From contig NZ_CP119082.1 in assembly GCF_029027965.1 (NCBI RefSeq), positions 2,026,001 through 2,090,000 of the forward strand: a stretch of DNA of 64,000 bases, read 5' to 3'. The notes under the pieces were generated by a model, which saw only the letters and a program-made list of their open reading frames with translations, made no database searches and had not been told where the DNA came from. Made by a program: the position numbers and the translations under genes. Below are positions 1 to 8,476 of this stretch, piece after piece (within the stretch, counting starts at the first letter, position 1; each line of letters opens with the position of its first letter). The DNA is from Paracoccus sp. S3-43 (GTDB taxonomy: Bacteria; Pseudomonadota; Alphaproteobacteria; Rhodobacterales; Rhodobacteraceae).

Positions 1-386
1 ATCCGACCGTCCGGCCCGGCGCGCGCTATTTCCATTCGCTGCGGCTGTTGCAGAAGGTCAAGGAACTGGACCCGGCGATGTTCACCAAGTCCGGCATCAT
101 GGTCGGCCTGGGCGAGGATCGCGGCAGCGTCTTGCAGGTCATGGACGACATGCGCGCCGCCGATATCGACTTCATGACCATCGGCCAGTATCTTCAACCG
201 ACGCCCAAGCACCACCGCGTCAACCGCTTCGTCACCCCCGAGGAATTCGCGGGCTATGAAAAGGCGGCCTATGGCAAGGGCTTCCTGATGGTGTCGGCGA
301 CGCCGCTGACGCGGTCATCCTATCACGCGGGCGACGACTTCGCCCGGCTGCGGGATGCGCGGCTGCAAAAGCTGGGCCGCGCCTGA
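1..386 (+). CDS. lipA: Lipoyl synthase, C-terminal part (5' end outside window)
   Basis: The reading frame is open from the window edge and encodes about 127 residues ending in a TGA. It contains [21 protein letters not shown] and YLQPTPKHH, which are hallmark stretches of the C-terminal half of the radical-SAM enzyme LipA. LipA inserts two sulfur atoms into protein-bound octanoyl groups to make the lipoyl cofactor of 2-oxoacid dehydrogenases and the glycine cleavage system. The radical-SAM CxxxCxxC and the auxiliary cluster cysteines lie upstream, outside the window. The family identity is firm; the start and the upstream context cannot be seen. Confidence 0.93.
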   Translation, partial: PTVRPGARYFHSLRLLQKVKELDPAMFTKSGIMVGLGEDRGSVLQVMDDMRAADIDFMTIGQYLQPTPKHHRVNRFVTPEEFAGYEKAAYGKGFLMVSATPLTRSSYHAGDDFARLRDARLQKLGRA

Positions 387-390
387 CCCC

Positions 391-418
391 TTGCAAAACC
401 CCGCGCCCCGATTTAGGC
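391..418 (+). promoter_or_regulatory. Possible promoter of tRNA-Leu
   Basis: CTTGCA/TTGCAA at 390-396 and TTTAGG/TTAGGC near 412-418 have 15-16 bp spacing and lie just upstream of the tRNA. Both boxes are weak and the call rests mainly on position. Confidence 0.3.
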
Positions 419-430
419 GGAACGCGGAAG

Positions 431-514
431 GCCCGAGTGGCGGAATGGTAGACGCAGCGGATTCAAAATCCGCCGCCGCAAGGCATGTCGGTTCGAGTCC
501 GACCTCGGGTACCA
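431..514 (+). tRNA. tRNA-Leu (anticodon CAA)
   Basis: An 84-nt cloverleaf can be drawn by eye. The acceptor GCCCGAG pairs with CTCGGGT with a G-U first pair. The anticodon stem GCGGA/TCCGC encloses the loop TTCAAAA, giving anticodon CAA, which reads UUG. There is a long variable arm typical of leucine tRNA, a T-loop GTTCGAGTC, and an encoded CCA at 512-514. Confidence 0.95.
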
Positions 515-548
515 CAGGGCGCCGTCACAAGCCCCATCGCGCGGCGCC

Positions 549-1289
549 TCAGCGCCCGGCCTTCCTCCGGCGCGCATTCCTGGCCCACATGTTCAGCGCC
601 TCGACGCTGGCCGAGAATGCCATCGCGGCATAGACATAGCCCTTGGGGACATGAACCCCGAAGCCCTCGGCGATCAGCGTCGTGCCGATCAGCAGCAGGA
701 AGGACAGCGCCAGCATCACGATGGTCGGGTTCTGGCCGATGAAGGTCGCCAGCGGACCGGCCGCAAGCAGCATGACCGCGACCGCCACGACGACCGCGAC
801 CACCATGATCTCCACATGCGGGGTCATGCCGACGGCGGTGATGATGCTGTCGATGGAAAACACCAGATCCAGCATCAGGATCTGCGCGATCATGCCGCCG
901 AAGGTCAGGGATGCCGTGCCGACGATGGTGTCCTCATGGTCGGTCGGATCGACGTGATGGTGAATTTCCTTGGTGGCCTTCCAGACCAGGAACAGACCCC
1001 CGGCGATCAGGATCATGTCCTTCCAGGACAGCTCGTTGCCCAGGACCGTGACGACCGGCCGGGTAAGCTGCACGATCCAGGCGACTGTCGCCAGCAGGCC
1101 CAAACGCAGGATCAGCGCCAAGCCGATGCCGATCTTGCGGGCGCGGTCTCGCTGCTCCTCGGGCAGCTTGTTCGACAGGATCGAGATGAACAGCAGGTTG
1201 TCGATGCCCAGCACGATCTCCATCACCATGAGCGTGGCAAGGGCGATCCAGGCTTCGGGCTGCTGGATAAGGGCGGCAATGTCCTGCAT
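549..1289 (-). CDS. TerC family integral membrane protein
   Basis: This is a hydrophobic protein of 246 residues with seven or so membrane segments. It carries the two acidic motifs of the TerC/YoaE family, [12 protein letters not shown] near the N-terminus and [12 protein letters not shown] in the middle, which place conserved aspartates inside membrane helices. Family members are linked to tellurite resistance or to metal (Mn) export during protein secretion; the substrate here is unknown. The reading frame is open further upstream from a TTG, but the ATG at 1289 follows a CAGGAA ribosome site at proper distance and starts at the conserved N-terminus. It stands alone, facing away from the peroxiredoxin gene. 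Confidence 0.88.
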   Translation of the reverse strand: MQDIAALIQQPEAWIALATLMVMEIVLGIDNLLFISILSNKLPEEQRDRARKIGIGLALILRLGLLATVAWIVQLTRPVVTVLGNELSWKDMILIAGGLFLVWKATKEIHHHVDPTDHEDTIVGTASLTFGGMIAQILMLDLVFSIDSIITAVGMTPHVEIMVVAVVVAVAVMLLAAGPLATFIGQNPTIVMLALSFLLLIGTTLIAEGFGVHVPKGYVYAAMAFSASVEALNMWARNARRRKAGR

Positions 1290-1462
1290 GGGCAAATTCC
1301 TGATGAGATGGCGCTGCTTGGCAAGGCCGCAAGTGCCGTTTCGGTTCCCAGTGATGCTGCCATGCGGCGTTGCCATTGCCGCGGCGCGGCGATAGTTTGG
1401 CGGACAGGGGGAGGAAGCAGGGCGCGGGACCGACCCCGCGCCCAAGATGACAGGAGCTAAAC

Positions 1463-2011
1463 ATGAAAGCCGGAGACAAGCTGCCCCTCGTGACCTTCCG
1501 CACCCGCGTGCGCGACGAATCCGTCGGCGGTCCGAACCCGTTCCGCTGGCAGGACATGACGACCGACGACTATTTCGCGGGCAAGCGCGTGGTGCTGTTC
1601 TCGCTGCCGGGCGCCTTCACGCCGACCTGCTCGACCTACCAGCTGCCGGGCTTCGAAAAGGCCTTCGGGCAGATGCAGGATCTGGGCATCGACGCGGTCT
1701 ATTGCCTGTCGGTCAATGACAGCTTCGTGATGAACCAGTGGGCCAAGGCGCAGAATCTGAAGAACGTGACCGTCATCCCGGACGGATCGGGCGAATTCAC
1801 CGACAAGGTCGGGATGCTGGTGCGCAAGGACAACCTGGGCTTCGGCGCGCGGTCCTGGCGCTATGCCGCCGTCGTCAATGACGGCGTGGTGGAAGCCTGG
1901 TTCGAGGAACCCGGCCGCTGCGACGACTGCGCCGAGGATCCCTATGGCGCCACCTCGCCGGAATCGGTGCTGGAGTGGTTGCAGACCACGAAGGTCGCCG
2001 AAGAGGCTTGA
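1463..2011 (+). CDS. Peroxiredoxin (Prx5/AhpE-like, thiol peroxidase)
   Basis: The 182-residue redoxin-domain protein has the peroxidatic signature PGAFTPTCS at residues 49-57, with Cys56 as the likely peroxidatic cysteine. Enzymes of this class reduce H2O2 and organic hydroperoxides in the cytoplasm using glutathione/glutaredoxin or thioredoxin. Near the C-terminus is an uncommon CDDC pair (about residues 154-157) where many relatives have a single or no cysteine; it might serve as a resolving or metal-binding pair, which is inference. The ATG follows AGGAG at 1451-1455. A strong terminator closes the gene, so it is probably monocistronic. It lies beside oxyR and catalase, consistent with a peroxide-defence cluster. 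Confidence 0.9.
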   Translation: MKAGDKLPLVTFRTRVRDESVGGPNPFRWQDMTTDDYFAGKRVVLFSLPGAFTPTCSTYQLPGFEKAFGQMQDLGIDAVYCLSVNDSFVMNQWAKAQNLKNVTVIPDGSGEFTDKVGMLVRKDNLGFGARSWRYAAVVNDGVVEAWFEEPGRCDDCAEDPYGATSPESVLEWLQTTKVAEEA

Positions 2012-2017
2012 ACCTTG

Positions 2018-2045
2018 AAGGCCGTCCGAAAGGGCGGCCTTTTTC
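2018..2045 (+). terminator. Rho-independent terminator after the peroxiredoxin gene
   Basis: A 10-bp stem, AAGGCCGTCC with GGGCGGCCTT (one G-T pair), encloses a GAAA loop and runs into TTTTT. It starts 7 bp after the peroxiredoxin stop. Confidence 0.9.
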
Positions 2046-2119
2046 GCGGCGATCGCAGGACAAGTATTGCTTGTCGTCCCACACGTCGCCGCTGCACCGA
2101 CCGCCGCCGACCCCGCCCG

Positions 2120-3031
2120 TCAACACCCTTCCGCCATCATCCTTTCGCCCGTCTCGGCCAGCACGCCTGCCAGTTCGTCGAACCAGCCCCCCGCCGGGGT
2201 CGAGGCGCGGCGCAGCAGCAGAACCTCGCGGCAGGGCTGGGGGTCGGGAAAGGGCACGACCGCCAGGCCGGGCGCGGCCGCGCATTCCTGGCGGACCGCA
2301 AGTTGCGGCAGGAAGGTCAGGCCCATTCCCTGCGCCGCCAGCCTGCACAGCGTGGACAGCGACGCCGCGCCCAGATCCAGCCGGGCGCTGCGGCGGTGCA
2401 GGCCGCAGACCTCAAGCGCCTGGTCGCCCAGGCAATGCCCTTCGTCCAGCAGCAGCAACTGGCCGGGATCCAGGTCGCGCGGCTCGGGTCGCGACGGGCC
2501 CAGGCGGGCGATGCGGTCCTGGCTGCCCGCCAGCAGGAAAGGATCGGTGAACAGCGGCAGGGCCACCAGGTCGTCGGTCTCGGGCGGGGTCGCCACCACC
2601 GCCACGTCCAGCCGCCCCTGGGCCAGTTCCTCGACCAGCCGGTCGGTCTGCGCCTCTCTCAGATGCAGGTCTCGGCTCAGGTCGCGGGCGCGCAGGATCG
2701 GCAAAGCCTGCGGCAGAAGATAGGGCGCGACGGTCGGGATCATCCCCAGCATCAGCCGCCCGCCCTGCCCCGGCTGGCGCATCGCCTGTTCCAGCCCGGC
2801 CATCGCCGCCATGACCTGACGGGCATGGCTTTCCAGGGCGCGCCCCTGCGGGGTCAGCACCACGCCCGCCGGCGTGCGTTCGACAACCGGGCTGCCGAGC
2901 TCGTCCTCCAACGCGCGGATCTGCATCGACAGGGCGGGCTGGGTGACATGCATCGCCTCGGCCGCGCGGGTGAAATGGGCCTCTCGCGCCAAGGCCAGGA
3001 AATAGCGCAACTGGCGCAGGGTGATGTTCAT
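2120..3031 (-). CDS. oxyR: LysR-type hydrogen-peroxide sensor OxyR
   Basis: The 303-residue LysR-type regulator has an N-terminal winged helix-turn-helix (about 1-60, with [18 protein letters not shown]) and a C-terminal sensor domain. It contains [14 protein letters not shown] with Cys200 and Cys209, which match the redox-switch cysteines Cys199 and Cys208 of Escherichia coli OxyR in sequence and spacing. Disulfide formation by H2O2 switches the protein to an activator. The gene is divergent from a catalase gene and shares a 92-bp intergenic region containing a perfect palindrome, so direct control of catalase and autoregulation are likely. The start ATG is preceded by a purine-rich stretch. 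Confidence 0.95.
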   Translation of the reverse strand: MNITLRQLRYFLALAREAHFTRAAEAMHVTQPALSMQIRALEDELGSPVVERTPAGVVLTPQGRALESHARQVMAAMAGLEQAMRQPGQGGRLMLGMIPTVAPYLLPQALPILRARDLSRDLHLREAQTDRLVEELAQGRLDVAVVATPPETDDLVALPLFTDPFLLAGSQDRIARLGPSRPEPRDLDPGQLLLLDEGHCLGDQALEVCGLHRRSARLDLGAASLSTLCRLAAQGMGLTFLPQLAVRQECAAAPGLAVVPFPDPQPCREVLLLRRASTPAGGWFDELAGVLAETGERMMAEGC

Positions 3032-3050
3032 CAGGATCCCTTATTGCCGC

Positions 3051-3067
3051 AATCGGATTATCCGATT
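3051..3067. promoter_or_regulatory. Palindromic operator between oxyR and catalase (likely OxyR site)
   Basis: AATCGGAT-T-ATCCGATT is a perfect 8+1+8 inverted repeat in the middle of the divergent intergenic region, 20 bp from the oxyR start and 57 bp from the catalase start. LysR-type regulators bind such dyads (T-N11-A type). The assignment to OxyR comes from position. Confidence 0.7.
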
Positions 3068-3123
3068 TCTATTTATTCATGGTCCATGCCAGACACAAGC
3101 AAACCACATCAAGGAGTTGGGAC

Positions 3124-4608
3124 ATGAGCCAGGACACCCCCCGCCACCCCCGGATGACCACGACGGCGGGCGCGCCGATCGCCTCGAACCAGCACAGCGA
3201 AACGGCTGGCGACCGCGGCCCCATGCTGATGCAGGATTATCAGCTTCTGGAAAAGCTGGCGCATCAGAACCGCGAACGCATCCCGGAACGCGTGGTCCAC
3301 GCCAAGGGCTGGGGCGCCTTCGGCACCTTCACCGTCACACAGGACATCACCCGCTATACGCAGGCCTCGATCTTCGGCGCGGTCGGCAAGACCACCCCGA
3401 TGCTGGCGCGGTTTTCCACCGTGGCCGGAGAGATGGGCGCGGCGGATCATGAACGCGACGTGCGGGGCTTCGCGCTGAAATTCTATACCGACGAAGGCAA
3501 CTGGGATCTGGTCGGCAACAACACGCCGGTGTTCTTCGTGCGCGACCCGCTGAAATTCCCCGACTTCATCCACACCCAGAAACGCCATCCGCGCACCAAT
3601 CTGCGCAGCCCGACGGCGATGTGGGATTTCTGGGGCCAGGTGCCCGAATCGCTGCATCAGGTGACGATCCTGATGTCGGACCGGGGCCTGCCGCAGGATC
3701 CGACCTTCATGGACGGCTTCGGCAGCCACACCTATTCCTTCTGGAACAAGGACGGCGAACGCTTCTGGGTCAAGTTCCACTTCAAGACCCGGCAGGGCCA
3801 CCGCTTCTATACCAACGGCGAGGCGGCCGAGATCATCGGCCACAGCCGCGAAGGCTATCAAGAGGCGCTGTTCGGCAAGATCGAGCGGGGCGAATTCCCC
3901 CGCTGGACGATGTATGTGCAGATCATGCCGGAACTGGACGCGGACAAGACGCCCTATGATCCCTTCGACCTGACCAAGGTCTGGCCGCATGGGGATTACC
4001 CGTTGATCGAGGTCGGCGAGTTCGAACTGAACCGCAATGCCGATAACTATTTCGCGCAGATCGAACAGGCGGCCTTCAGCCCGTCGAACAAGGTGCGCGG
4101 CATCGGCTACAGCCCCGACAAGATGTTGCAGGCCCGCGTCTTCAGCTATGCCGACGCGCATCGTTACCGGCTGGGAACGCATTACGAACACCTGCCGGTG
4201 AACGCGCCGAAATGCCCGGTGCATCACTATCACAAGGACGGGCAGATGAATTTCTTCGGCCAGGTGACGGGCAGCACGGACGCCTATTACGAGCCCAACA
4301 GCCGGGGCGGCGCGGTCGAGGATCCGTCCTTCGCCGAGCCGCCGCTGCGCTTGGCCGGCGTGGCCGCGCGCCAGCCGCATCGCCAGCGGATCGACGATTA
4401 CGAACAGCCCCGCGCGCTGCACGACCGGGTGCTGAACGACGACGAACGCGCGCGGCTCTACAAGAACATCGCCGCCGCCATGGAGGGCGCGGACGAAGAC
4501 GTGGTCGAACGGGCGCTTGTGCATTTCGACCGGATCAGCCCGGCCTACGGCGCCGGGATCCGGGCGGCGCGGGCGGAAAAGGCCGCCCACAGCCACGCCG
4601 CCGAATAG
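3124..4608 (+). CDS. katA: Monofunctional heme catalase (small-subunit clade)
   Basis: The 494-residue protein dismutates H2O2 to water and oxygen. The distal-side catalytic His59 lies in [12 protein letters not shown] and Asn132 in [13 protein letters not shown]. The proximal heme tyrosine is in the [14 protein letters not shown] motif. Length fits the small-subunit clade 3 catalases that bind NADPH. The frame is open 15 codons upstream, but AAGGAG at 3111-3116 sits 7 bp before ATG 3124, which decides the start. It is transcribed divergently from oxyR and ends before a strong bidirectional hairpin. Expression is probably peroxide-induced through OxyR. Confidence 0.95.
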   Translation: MSQDTPRHPRMTTTAGAPIASNQHSETAGDRGPMLMQDYQLLEKLAHQNRERIPERVVHAKGWGAFGTFTVTQDITRYTQASIFGAVGKTTPMLARFSTVAGEMGAADHERDVRGFALKFYTDEGNWDLVGNNTPVFFVRDPLKFPDFIHTQKRHPRTNLRSPTAMWDFWGQVPESLHQVTILMSDRGLPQDPTFMDGFGSHTYSFWNKDGERFWVKFHFKTRQGHRFYTNGEAAEIIGHSREGYQEALFGKIERGEFPRWTMYVQIMPELDADKTPYDPFDLTKVWPHGDYPLIEVGEFELNRNADNYFAQIEQAAFSPSNKVRGIGYSPDKMLQARVFSYADAHRYRLGTHYEHLPVNAPKCPVHHYHKDGQMNFFGQVTGSTDAYYEPNSRGGAVEDPSFAEPPLRLAGVAARQPHRQRIDDYEQPRALHDRVLNDDERARLYKNIAAAMEGADEDVVERALVHFDRISPAYGAGIRAARAEKAAHSHAAE

Positions 4609-4636
4609 GCGATCCGCCACCGGCCGCATCAAGCTG

Positions 4637-4664
4637 AAAGGGGCGCCCCGCGGCGCCCCTTTTC
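4637..4664. terminator. Bidirectional terminator between catalase and the DUF6456 gene
   Basis: AAAGGGGCGCC and GGCGCCCCTTTT form a long stem around a CCGC loop with A-rich and T-rich flanks. It serves the two convergent genes. Confidence 0.88.
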
Positions 4665-4665
4665 A

Positions 4666-5805
4666 TCACCCGATCAGACGGGAGCCGCTGCCGTAGGTTT
4701 CCTGGTAATGGCGTTCCAGGCGCATCAGGGCCAGGCGCAGCACGATCTTGCCCGACCGGGCCGACCAGCCCAGACGGCGTTCGGTCAGTTCGATCCCTTC
4801 CAGGAAGCAGCAGACCCGCAACACGATGTCGCCCATGCCGGGACCAAGGTCGCGCAGCGCCATCGCCACCCGGTCGCGCGCGGATTCGGATCCGCCCCGA
4901 TAGCCGCCGCCGCTGCGGCTGACATCGATCCCCGAGGTCATGAAGCCGGTCCAGTTCTGCGTCACGCGCGGTCCCATCTGGGCCAGTTCGAAATCCTCGC
5001 GCAGGCGTTCGCCCGCCGCGACCAGACCGGGCGACAGGAAGGGCTTGCCCGCCCCGTCGCGACGCCGCGCCAGCAGCAGCAGCGGGCTTTCGGCGATGTT
5101 GACGCGGATGCGGCGGCGGCGGCCGTCCTCGGGGTCTTCGATGACGCGCTTTTCCCAGACCCGGTGGCGGTCGGCATGATCGAAGCCGGCGGGCGCCTCG
5201 GCCATGCCGGGACCGGTGTCGCTGGTCACCGGGCTGGCATCGGTGAAATCGCCGGGACCGGGCACCGCCTTGCGCTGCCGGGGGGAGCGCAGCATCCCGC
5301 GCAGGGCGTCGCGCCCGGCCGGGGCGATGGCGTAACGCTGAACCCGCCCCGGCGCGGCCGAGGGCACGACCCAGCCGCGAAGCGCCATCACCTCGGCGAC
5401 CCGGCGATCCAGCACGGCGGTCCTGATGTCGTCGCGGCTGACGATGGCCTTGTCCATGCCTTCGGCCGTGACCAGGATCGCGCCCGGTTCGGCCAGGCGC
5501 CGCAGGATCCGCAGGATCTGGCGTTCATCCGGTTGCCGGGGACGATCCGCGACCTCGGTCAGGGCGCCGTCGACCAGAGGATCGTCTCGCCGCGCCTCGA
5601 ACCGGCGGATGCGGCGCAGGATGGTGGATGCGTGACACCCTTCGGACCGTGCCAGGGCACGGATCGACTGGCCTTCTTCGACATGGCGAAGATACAGGCG
5701 GGCGTCGTCGGGCAGATCGTCGGCAGGCTTGCCTATGGCCTCGGTCAGGGAACGGTGCTCCGCGGGAAGGCGGTCGATGGCGAAATCACCGGTCAAAAGC
5801 GTCAT
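4666..5805 (-). CDS. Helix-turn-helix protein with DUF6456 domain
   Basis: The 379-residue soluble protein has no signal peptide. An HTH-like segment (ARLYLRHVEEGQSIRALARS, about residues 35-75) is followed by a second basic region and a C-terminal DUF6456 domain (from about residue 210, with VTQNWTGFM and EGIELTERRLGWSARSGKIV). This architecture is typical of Rhodobacteraceae proteins of unknown function assumed to bind DNA. The frame continues upstream of 5805, but ATG 5805 has a purine-rich AAGGG site and gives the usual N-terminus. It is divergent from the DUF6477 gene at 6022; the pair recurs in this family from memory. The upstream region carries TTAA-N6-TTAA near 5867-5880, close to but not equal to a CtrA site. 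Confidence 0.75.
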   Translation of the reverse strand: MTLLTGDFAIDRLPAEHRSLTEAIGKPADDLPDDARLYLRHVEEGQSIRALARSEGCHASTILRRIRRFEARRDDPLVDGALTEVADRPRQPDERQILRILRRLAEPGAILVTAEGMDKAIVSRDDIRTAVLDRRVAEVMALRGWVVPSAAPGRVQRYAIAPAGRDALRGMLRSPRQRKAVPGPGDFTDASPVTSDTGPGMAEAPAGFDHADRHRVWEKRVIEDPEDGRRRRIRVNIAESPLLLLARRRDGAGKPFLSPGLVAAGERLREDFELAQMGPRVTQNWTGFMTSGIDVSRSGGGYRGGSESARDRVAMALRDLGPGMGDIVLRVCCFLEGIELTERRLGWSARSGKIVLRLALMRLERHYQETYGSGSRLIG

Positions 5806-6021
5806 GTCTGGTCCCTTGTCATCCTTGGCAGCAGGGGGGAACTCACTACCTTGGGTTGCGTTAAACGTGGTTAATGAACGGCTGACATCAGCAGATAGCC
5901 GCAACATTCCCTAACAAATCCTAAAGATACGTTGCCTCAGCGCACGGTGCGACAAACGGAGAGGCAACACCCGTTAAGGTTGTGTGAAGGTGATCTCGCC
6001 AACCTGAATGGGACAGTTCAA

Positions 6022-6444
6022 ATGAGCTACATGCCGAACGTGATCGCCTTCCGTCCCCGCGTCGTGGCCCAGCCGCTGCGCCGGCCGCGCATCCTGATCC
6101 GGGCCGCGCGCGAGGGGCAGTCGGGCTGGCGCCGGGATCGCGACCTGAAGCGCCTGCTGCGCCTGGATCACACCCCCGCCCCCGGCGCCGCCCTGCCCCG
6201 CCTGCGCGCCGAGGAGGCGCTGCTGAACGATGCCCGCCTGCAACGTGCGGCCGATTACGACATGCACCGCCATATCCTGTTGATGATCGCCATCCTGGCC
6301 GACATGCGCGCGGCGGTGGCGGGCGCGGCGGTGGCAGGCGCGGCGGTGCCGGTCAGGACGGGCGCGCGAATCGGCGCGGCGATGCTGGCGCAGATGGGCG
6401 CGGCGATCAGCGTCCCCGGAACAGCGATCCCAGCACACCCCTGA
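6022..6444 (+). CDS. DUF6477 family protein
   Basis: The predicted product is 140 residues and basic. The recognisable family core is RPRILIRAAREGQSGWRRDR followed by APGAALPRLRAEEALLNDAR. Function is unknown. The C-terminal third (AVAGAAVAGAAVPVRTGARI and onward) is a low-complexity Ala/Gly tail that may lie beyond the domain. The start could be ATG 6022 or ATG 6031; no strong ribosome site distinguishes them. The last 38 bp overlap the 3' end of the convergent HerA-like gene. It is divergent from the DUF6456 gene, suggesting a shared regulatory region. Confidence 0.65.
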   Translation: MSYMPNVIAFRPRVVAQPLRRPRILIRAAREGQSGWRRDRDLKRLLRLDHTPAPGAALPRLRAEEALLNDARLQRAADYDMHRHILLMIAILADMRAAVAGAAVAGAAVPVRTGARIGAAMLAQMGAAISVPGTAIPAHP

Positions 6445-7987
6445 CGATGGCCTGGCCCGATCTGGTGCCAAGCTGCCGCGCCAGGCTTTTGCCGAAGGTT
6501 TCCACGATCGAATCGCTGCGGGATGCCCGGCCCCGCGCCGGACGCCCGCCATCGCCATCGCCATCGCCCCCGTCCCCCGCCTCGGTTCGCGGCCGATACC
6601 GCCTTGCATTGCGGTATTCGCTGCGGGTCATGTCGAACAGGGCGTCGGTTTCCCTGGCTTTCGCGGCCTCGGCCGCGCGCCGCGCCAGGATCGCGTGGGC
6701 GGATTCGCGGTCCAGGGCCCGCCCGTATTTCAGCGCCATCGGCGAGGCGTCCATCACCTGCGCCCGTTCGGCGTCGCTGACGGGACCGATGCGGCTGAAG
6801 GGCGGGCGGATCAGCGTGCGTTGCGCGATGCCCGGCACGCCCTTGGCTTCCAGAAGCGATGTCACCGCCTCGCCCGTGCCGACCTGCTGGATCGCCTGGG
6901 CGGTGTCGAAATCGGGATTGGCGCGATAGTTTTCGGCCGCCATCCGCAGCGCCTTCTGGTCCTTGGCGGTAAAGGCGCGCAGCGCGTGCTGGATGCGGTT
7001 GCCAAGCTGGCCCAGCACGCCCTCGGGGATGTCGGCCGGGTTCTGGCTGATGAACCAGAGGCTGACGCCCTTGGACCGGATCAGGCGCGCGACCTGTTCG
7101 ATCTTGTCGATCAGCGCCTTGGGCGCGTCGTCGAACAGCAGATGCGCCTCGTCGAAGAAAAACGCGATGCGGGGGCGGTCGGGATCGCCGATCTCGGGCA
7201 GCTGCTCGAACAGTTCGGACAGCAGCCACAGCAGAAAGGTCGCATACAGCCGTGGCGACCGCATCAGCCGGTCGGCGGCCAGGATGTTGATCATCCCCTT
7301 GCCCGACGCATCCTGGCGGATGATGTCGGACAGATCCAGCGCCGGTTCCCCGAACAGCCGGTCGCCGCCCTGGTTTTCCAGCACCAGCAAGGCCCGCTGG
7401 ATCGCCCCCACGCTGGCCGCGCCGACATTGCCATAGCGCAGCGACAGGTCGGCGGCGTTCTGGCCCACCCAGACCAGCATCGCCTGCAAGTCCTTCAGAT
7501 CCAGCAGCGCCAGCCCCTGTTCATCGGCCAGCCGGAAGGCGATGTTCATCACCCCCTCCTGCGCATCGGTCAGGTCCATCAGGCGCGACAGCAGCAGCGG
7601 CCCCATATCCGCGGGCGTGGTGCGGACCGGATGGCCCGCCTGGCCCCAGACATCCCAGAAGGTGACGGGAAAGGCCTGATAGTCCAGGTCCAGGCCGATC
7701 TGCGCGGCGCGTTCCGAAAAGGGGCCGTGGAGCGGCCCTTCGACGGTGCCCGGACGCGACAGGCCCGCCAGATCGCCCTTTACGTCGGACAGGAAGACCG
7801 GAACGCCCGCCAGCGACAGGCTTTCGGCCAGGGTTTGCAGGGTGACGGTCTTGCCGGTGCCGGTCGCGCCCGCGATCAGGCCGTGGCGGTTGGCGTATTT
7901 CAGCAGCAGGGACTGCGGGCTGGCATGGCCGGGACCGCCGCCGCCCACGAAAACCGAATTCGCCTGGTCGTCCACCACGCCCGCCAT
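6407..7987 (-). CDS. HerA-like / DUF853 family ATPase (YjgR type)
   Basis: The 526-residue P-loop ATPase has Walker A GATGTGKT at residues 40-47 and Walker B with RIAFFFDEAHLLFDD, in the order expected of the HerA-FtsK superfamily DUF853 branch. Members are putative DNA-translocating ATPases of unclear physiological role. A low-complexity DGGDGDGDGG linker lies near residue 475, followed by a short conserved C-terminal region. ATG 7987 was chosen over upstream in-frame codons because it opens the conserved N-terminus. It converges on and slightly overlaps the DUF6477 gene. No nuclease partner (NurA-like) is adjacent, so nothing here suggests a defence or repair operon. Confidence 0.85.
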   Translation of the reverse strand: MAGVVDDQANSVFVGGGGPGHASPQSLLLKYANRHGLIAGATGTGKTVTLQTLAESLSLAGVPVFLSDVKGDLAGLSRPGTVEGPLHGPFSERAAQIGLDLDYQAFPVTFWDVWGQAGHPVRTTPADMGPLLLSRLMDLTDAQEGVMNIAFRLADEQGLALLDLKDLQAMLVWVGQNAADLSLRYGNVGAASVGAIQRALLVLENQGGDRLFGEPALDLSDIIRQDASGKGMINILAADRLMRSPRLYATFLLWLLSELFEQLPEIGDPDRPRIAFFFDEAHLLFDDAPKALIDKIEQVARLIRSKGVSLWFISQNPADIPEGVLGQLGNRIQHALRAFTAKDQKALRMAAENYRANPDFDTAQAIQQVGTGEAVTSLLEAKGVPGIAQRTLIRPPFSRIGPVSDAERAQVMDASPMALKYGRALDRESAHAILARRAAEAAKARETDALFDMTRSEYRNARRYRPRTEAGDGGDGDGDGGRPARGRASRSDSIVETFGKSLARQLGTRSGQAIVRGVLGSLFRGR

Positions 7988-8044
7988 GCCTGTCCCCGCC
8001 TGTTGCGTGCCGCGCCGATGCGGCGTTCGCCGGGACAATACAAT

Positions 8045-8147
8045 CTTAAACCCTTCATGCCACTATGCGAATCGTTCGGCATCACGGTCGTCGATGCGCG
8101 AACCTTCCTCCCTGTTGAACTGCCGCGCCTTCGGGCGCGGCTTTTTT
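8045..8147 (+). ncRNA. Candidate small RNA with anti-Shine-Dalgarno stretch
   Basis: No open frame precedes the terminator at 8122-8147 on this strand, because the gene to the left runs the other way. The interval folds as a hairpin at 8074-8103 (GTTCG-GCATC pairing with GATGC-G-CGAAC), an unpaired CTTCCTCCC at 8104-8112, and the terminator. TACAAT at 8039-8044 could be a -10 box, though no good -35 is seen. CU-rich CUUCCUCCC motifs in exposed positions are a known feature of several alphaproteobacterial small RNAs that bind ribosome sites. Existence and ends are inference; no experimental support is available here. Confidence 0.45.
8122..8147 (+). terminator. Strong orphan Rho-independent terminator
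   Basis: GCCGCGCC and GGCGCGGC form a perfect 8-bp stem with a TTCG tetraloop followed by six T. No plus-strand protein gene lies upstream, which is why a small RNA is proposed. Confidence 0.9.
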
Positions 8148-8476
8148 GTGATCGGCGCCTGGCATCTGGACAGTTGACGGATCACGGCTCCGCGACTAGC
8201 GTGCAGATCAATGATGACCGGCCAGTCCGGCAGGGAGAGGTTCGCCGTCAGGCGTCAGGGTCGTGGTTCGCGCCACGACCCTTTGAATTTCGCCCCACCC
8301 TCATGACAGCGCCCTGTGTCACGCGGATGACAGGGTCACGCGGATGACAGGCAGGCCGCCGCCGGGCGCGATCCGGGTCAAGCCATGGTGAAGGCGGGTT
8401 TTTCCGTTGCGGCCTGACAAACGCAAGCGGACATGCTAGGTCCGCCGGACGCATTGAGCAAAGGGACGAAACAACC
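8148..8476. other. Gene-free stretch with hairpin and 17-bp direct repeat
   Basis: No convincing coding frame was found in these 329 bp. A TTGACG at 8174-8179 is followed 17 bp later by a poor -10 (TAGCGT). A perfect 9-bp hairpin, GGGTCGTGG/CCACGACCC, spans 8258-8281 and runs into TTTGAATTT, resembling a weak terminator. GTCACGCGGATGACAG occurs twice at 8318-8333 and 8335-8350. The right end presumably holds the promoter of the ialB-like gene, but I could not place clear boxes. Confidence 0.6.

Noticed and set aside
3109..4632. A 507-codon frame antisense to the catalase gene
   Set aside because: The catalase reading is beyond doubt; the antisense product is low complexity.
6407..7987. HerA-like ATPase as part of a defence system
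   Set aside because: No nuclease, Sir2, or other effector gene is adjacent; DUF853 proteins are common single genes.
8045..8147. Short coding frame instead of a small RNA
   Set aside because: No start with a ribosome site and no frame longer than about 20 codons that looks protein-like was found in the interval.
6695..8347. A 550-codon frame antisense to the HerA-like ATPase
   Set aside because: Shadow of the ATPase frame, with no ribosome site or domain.
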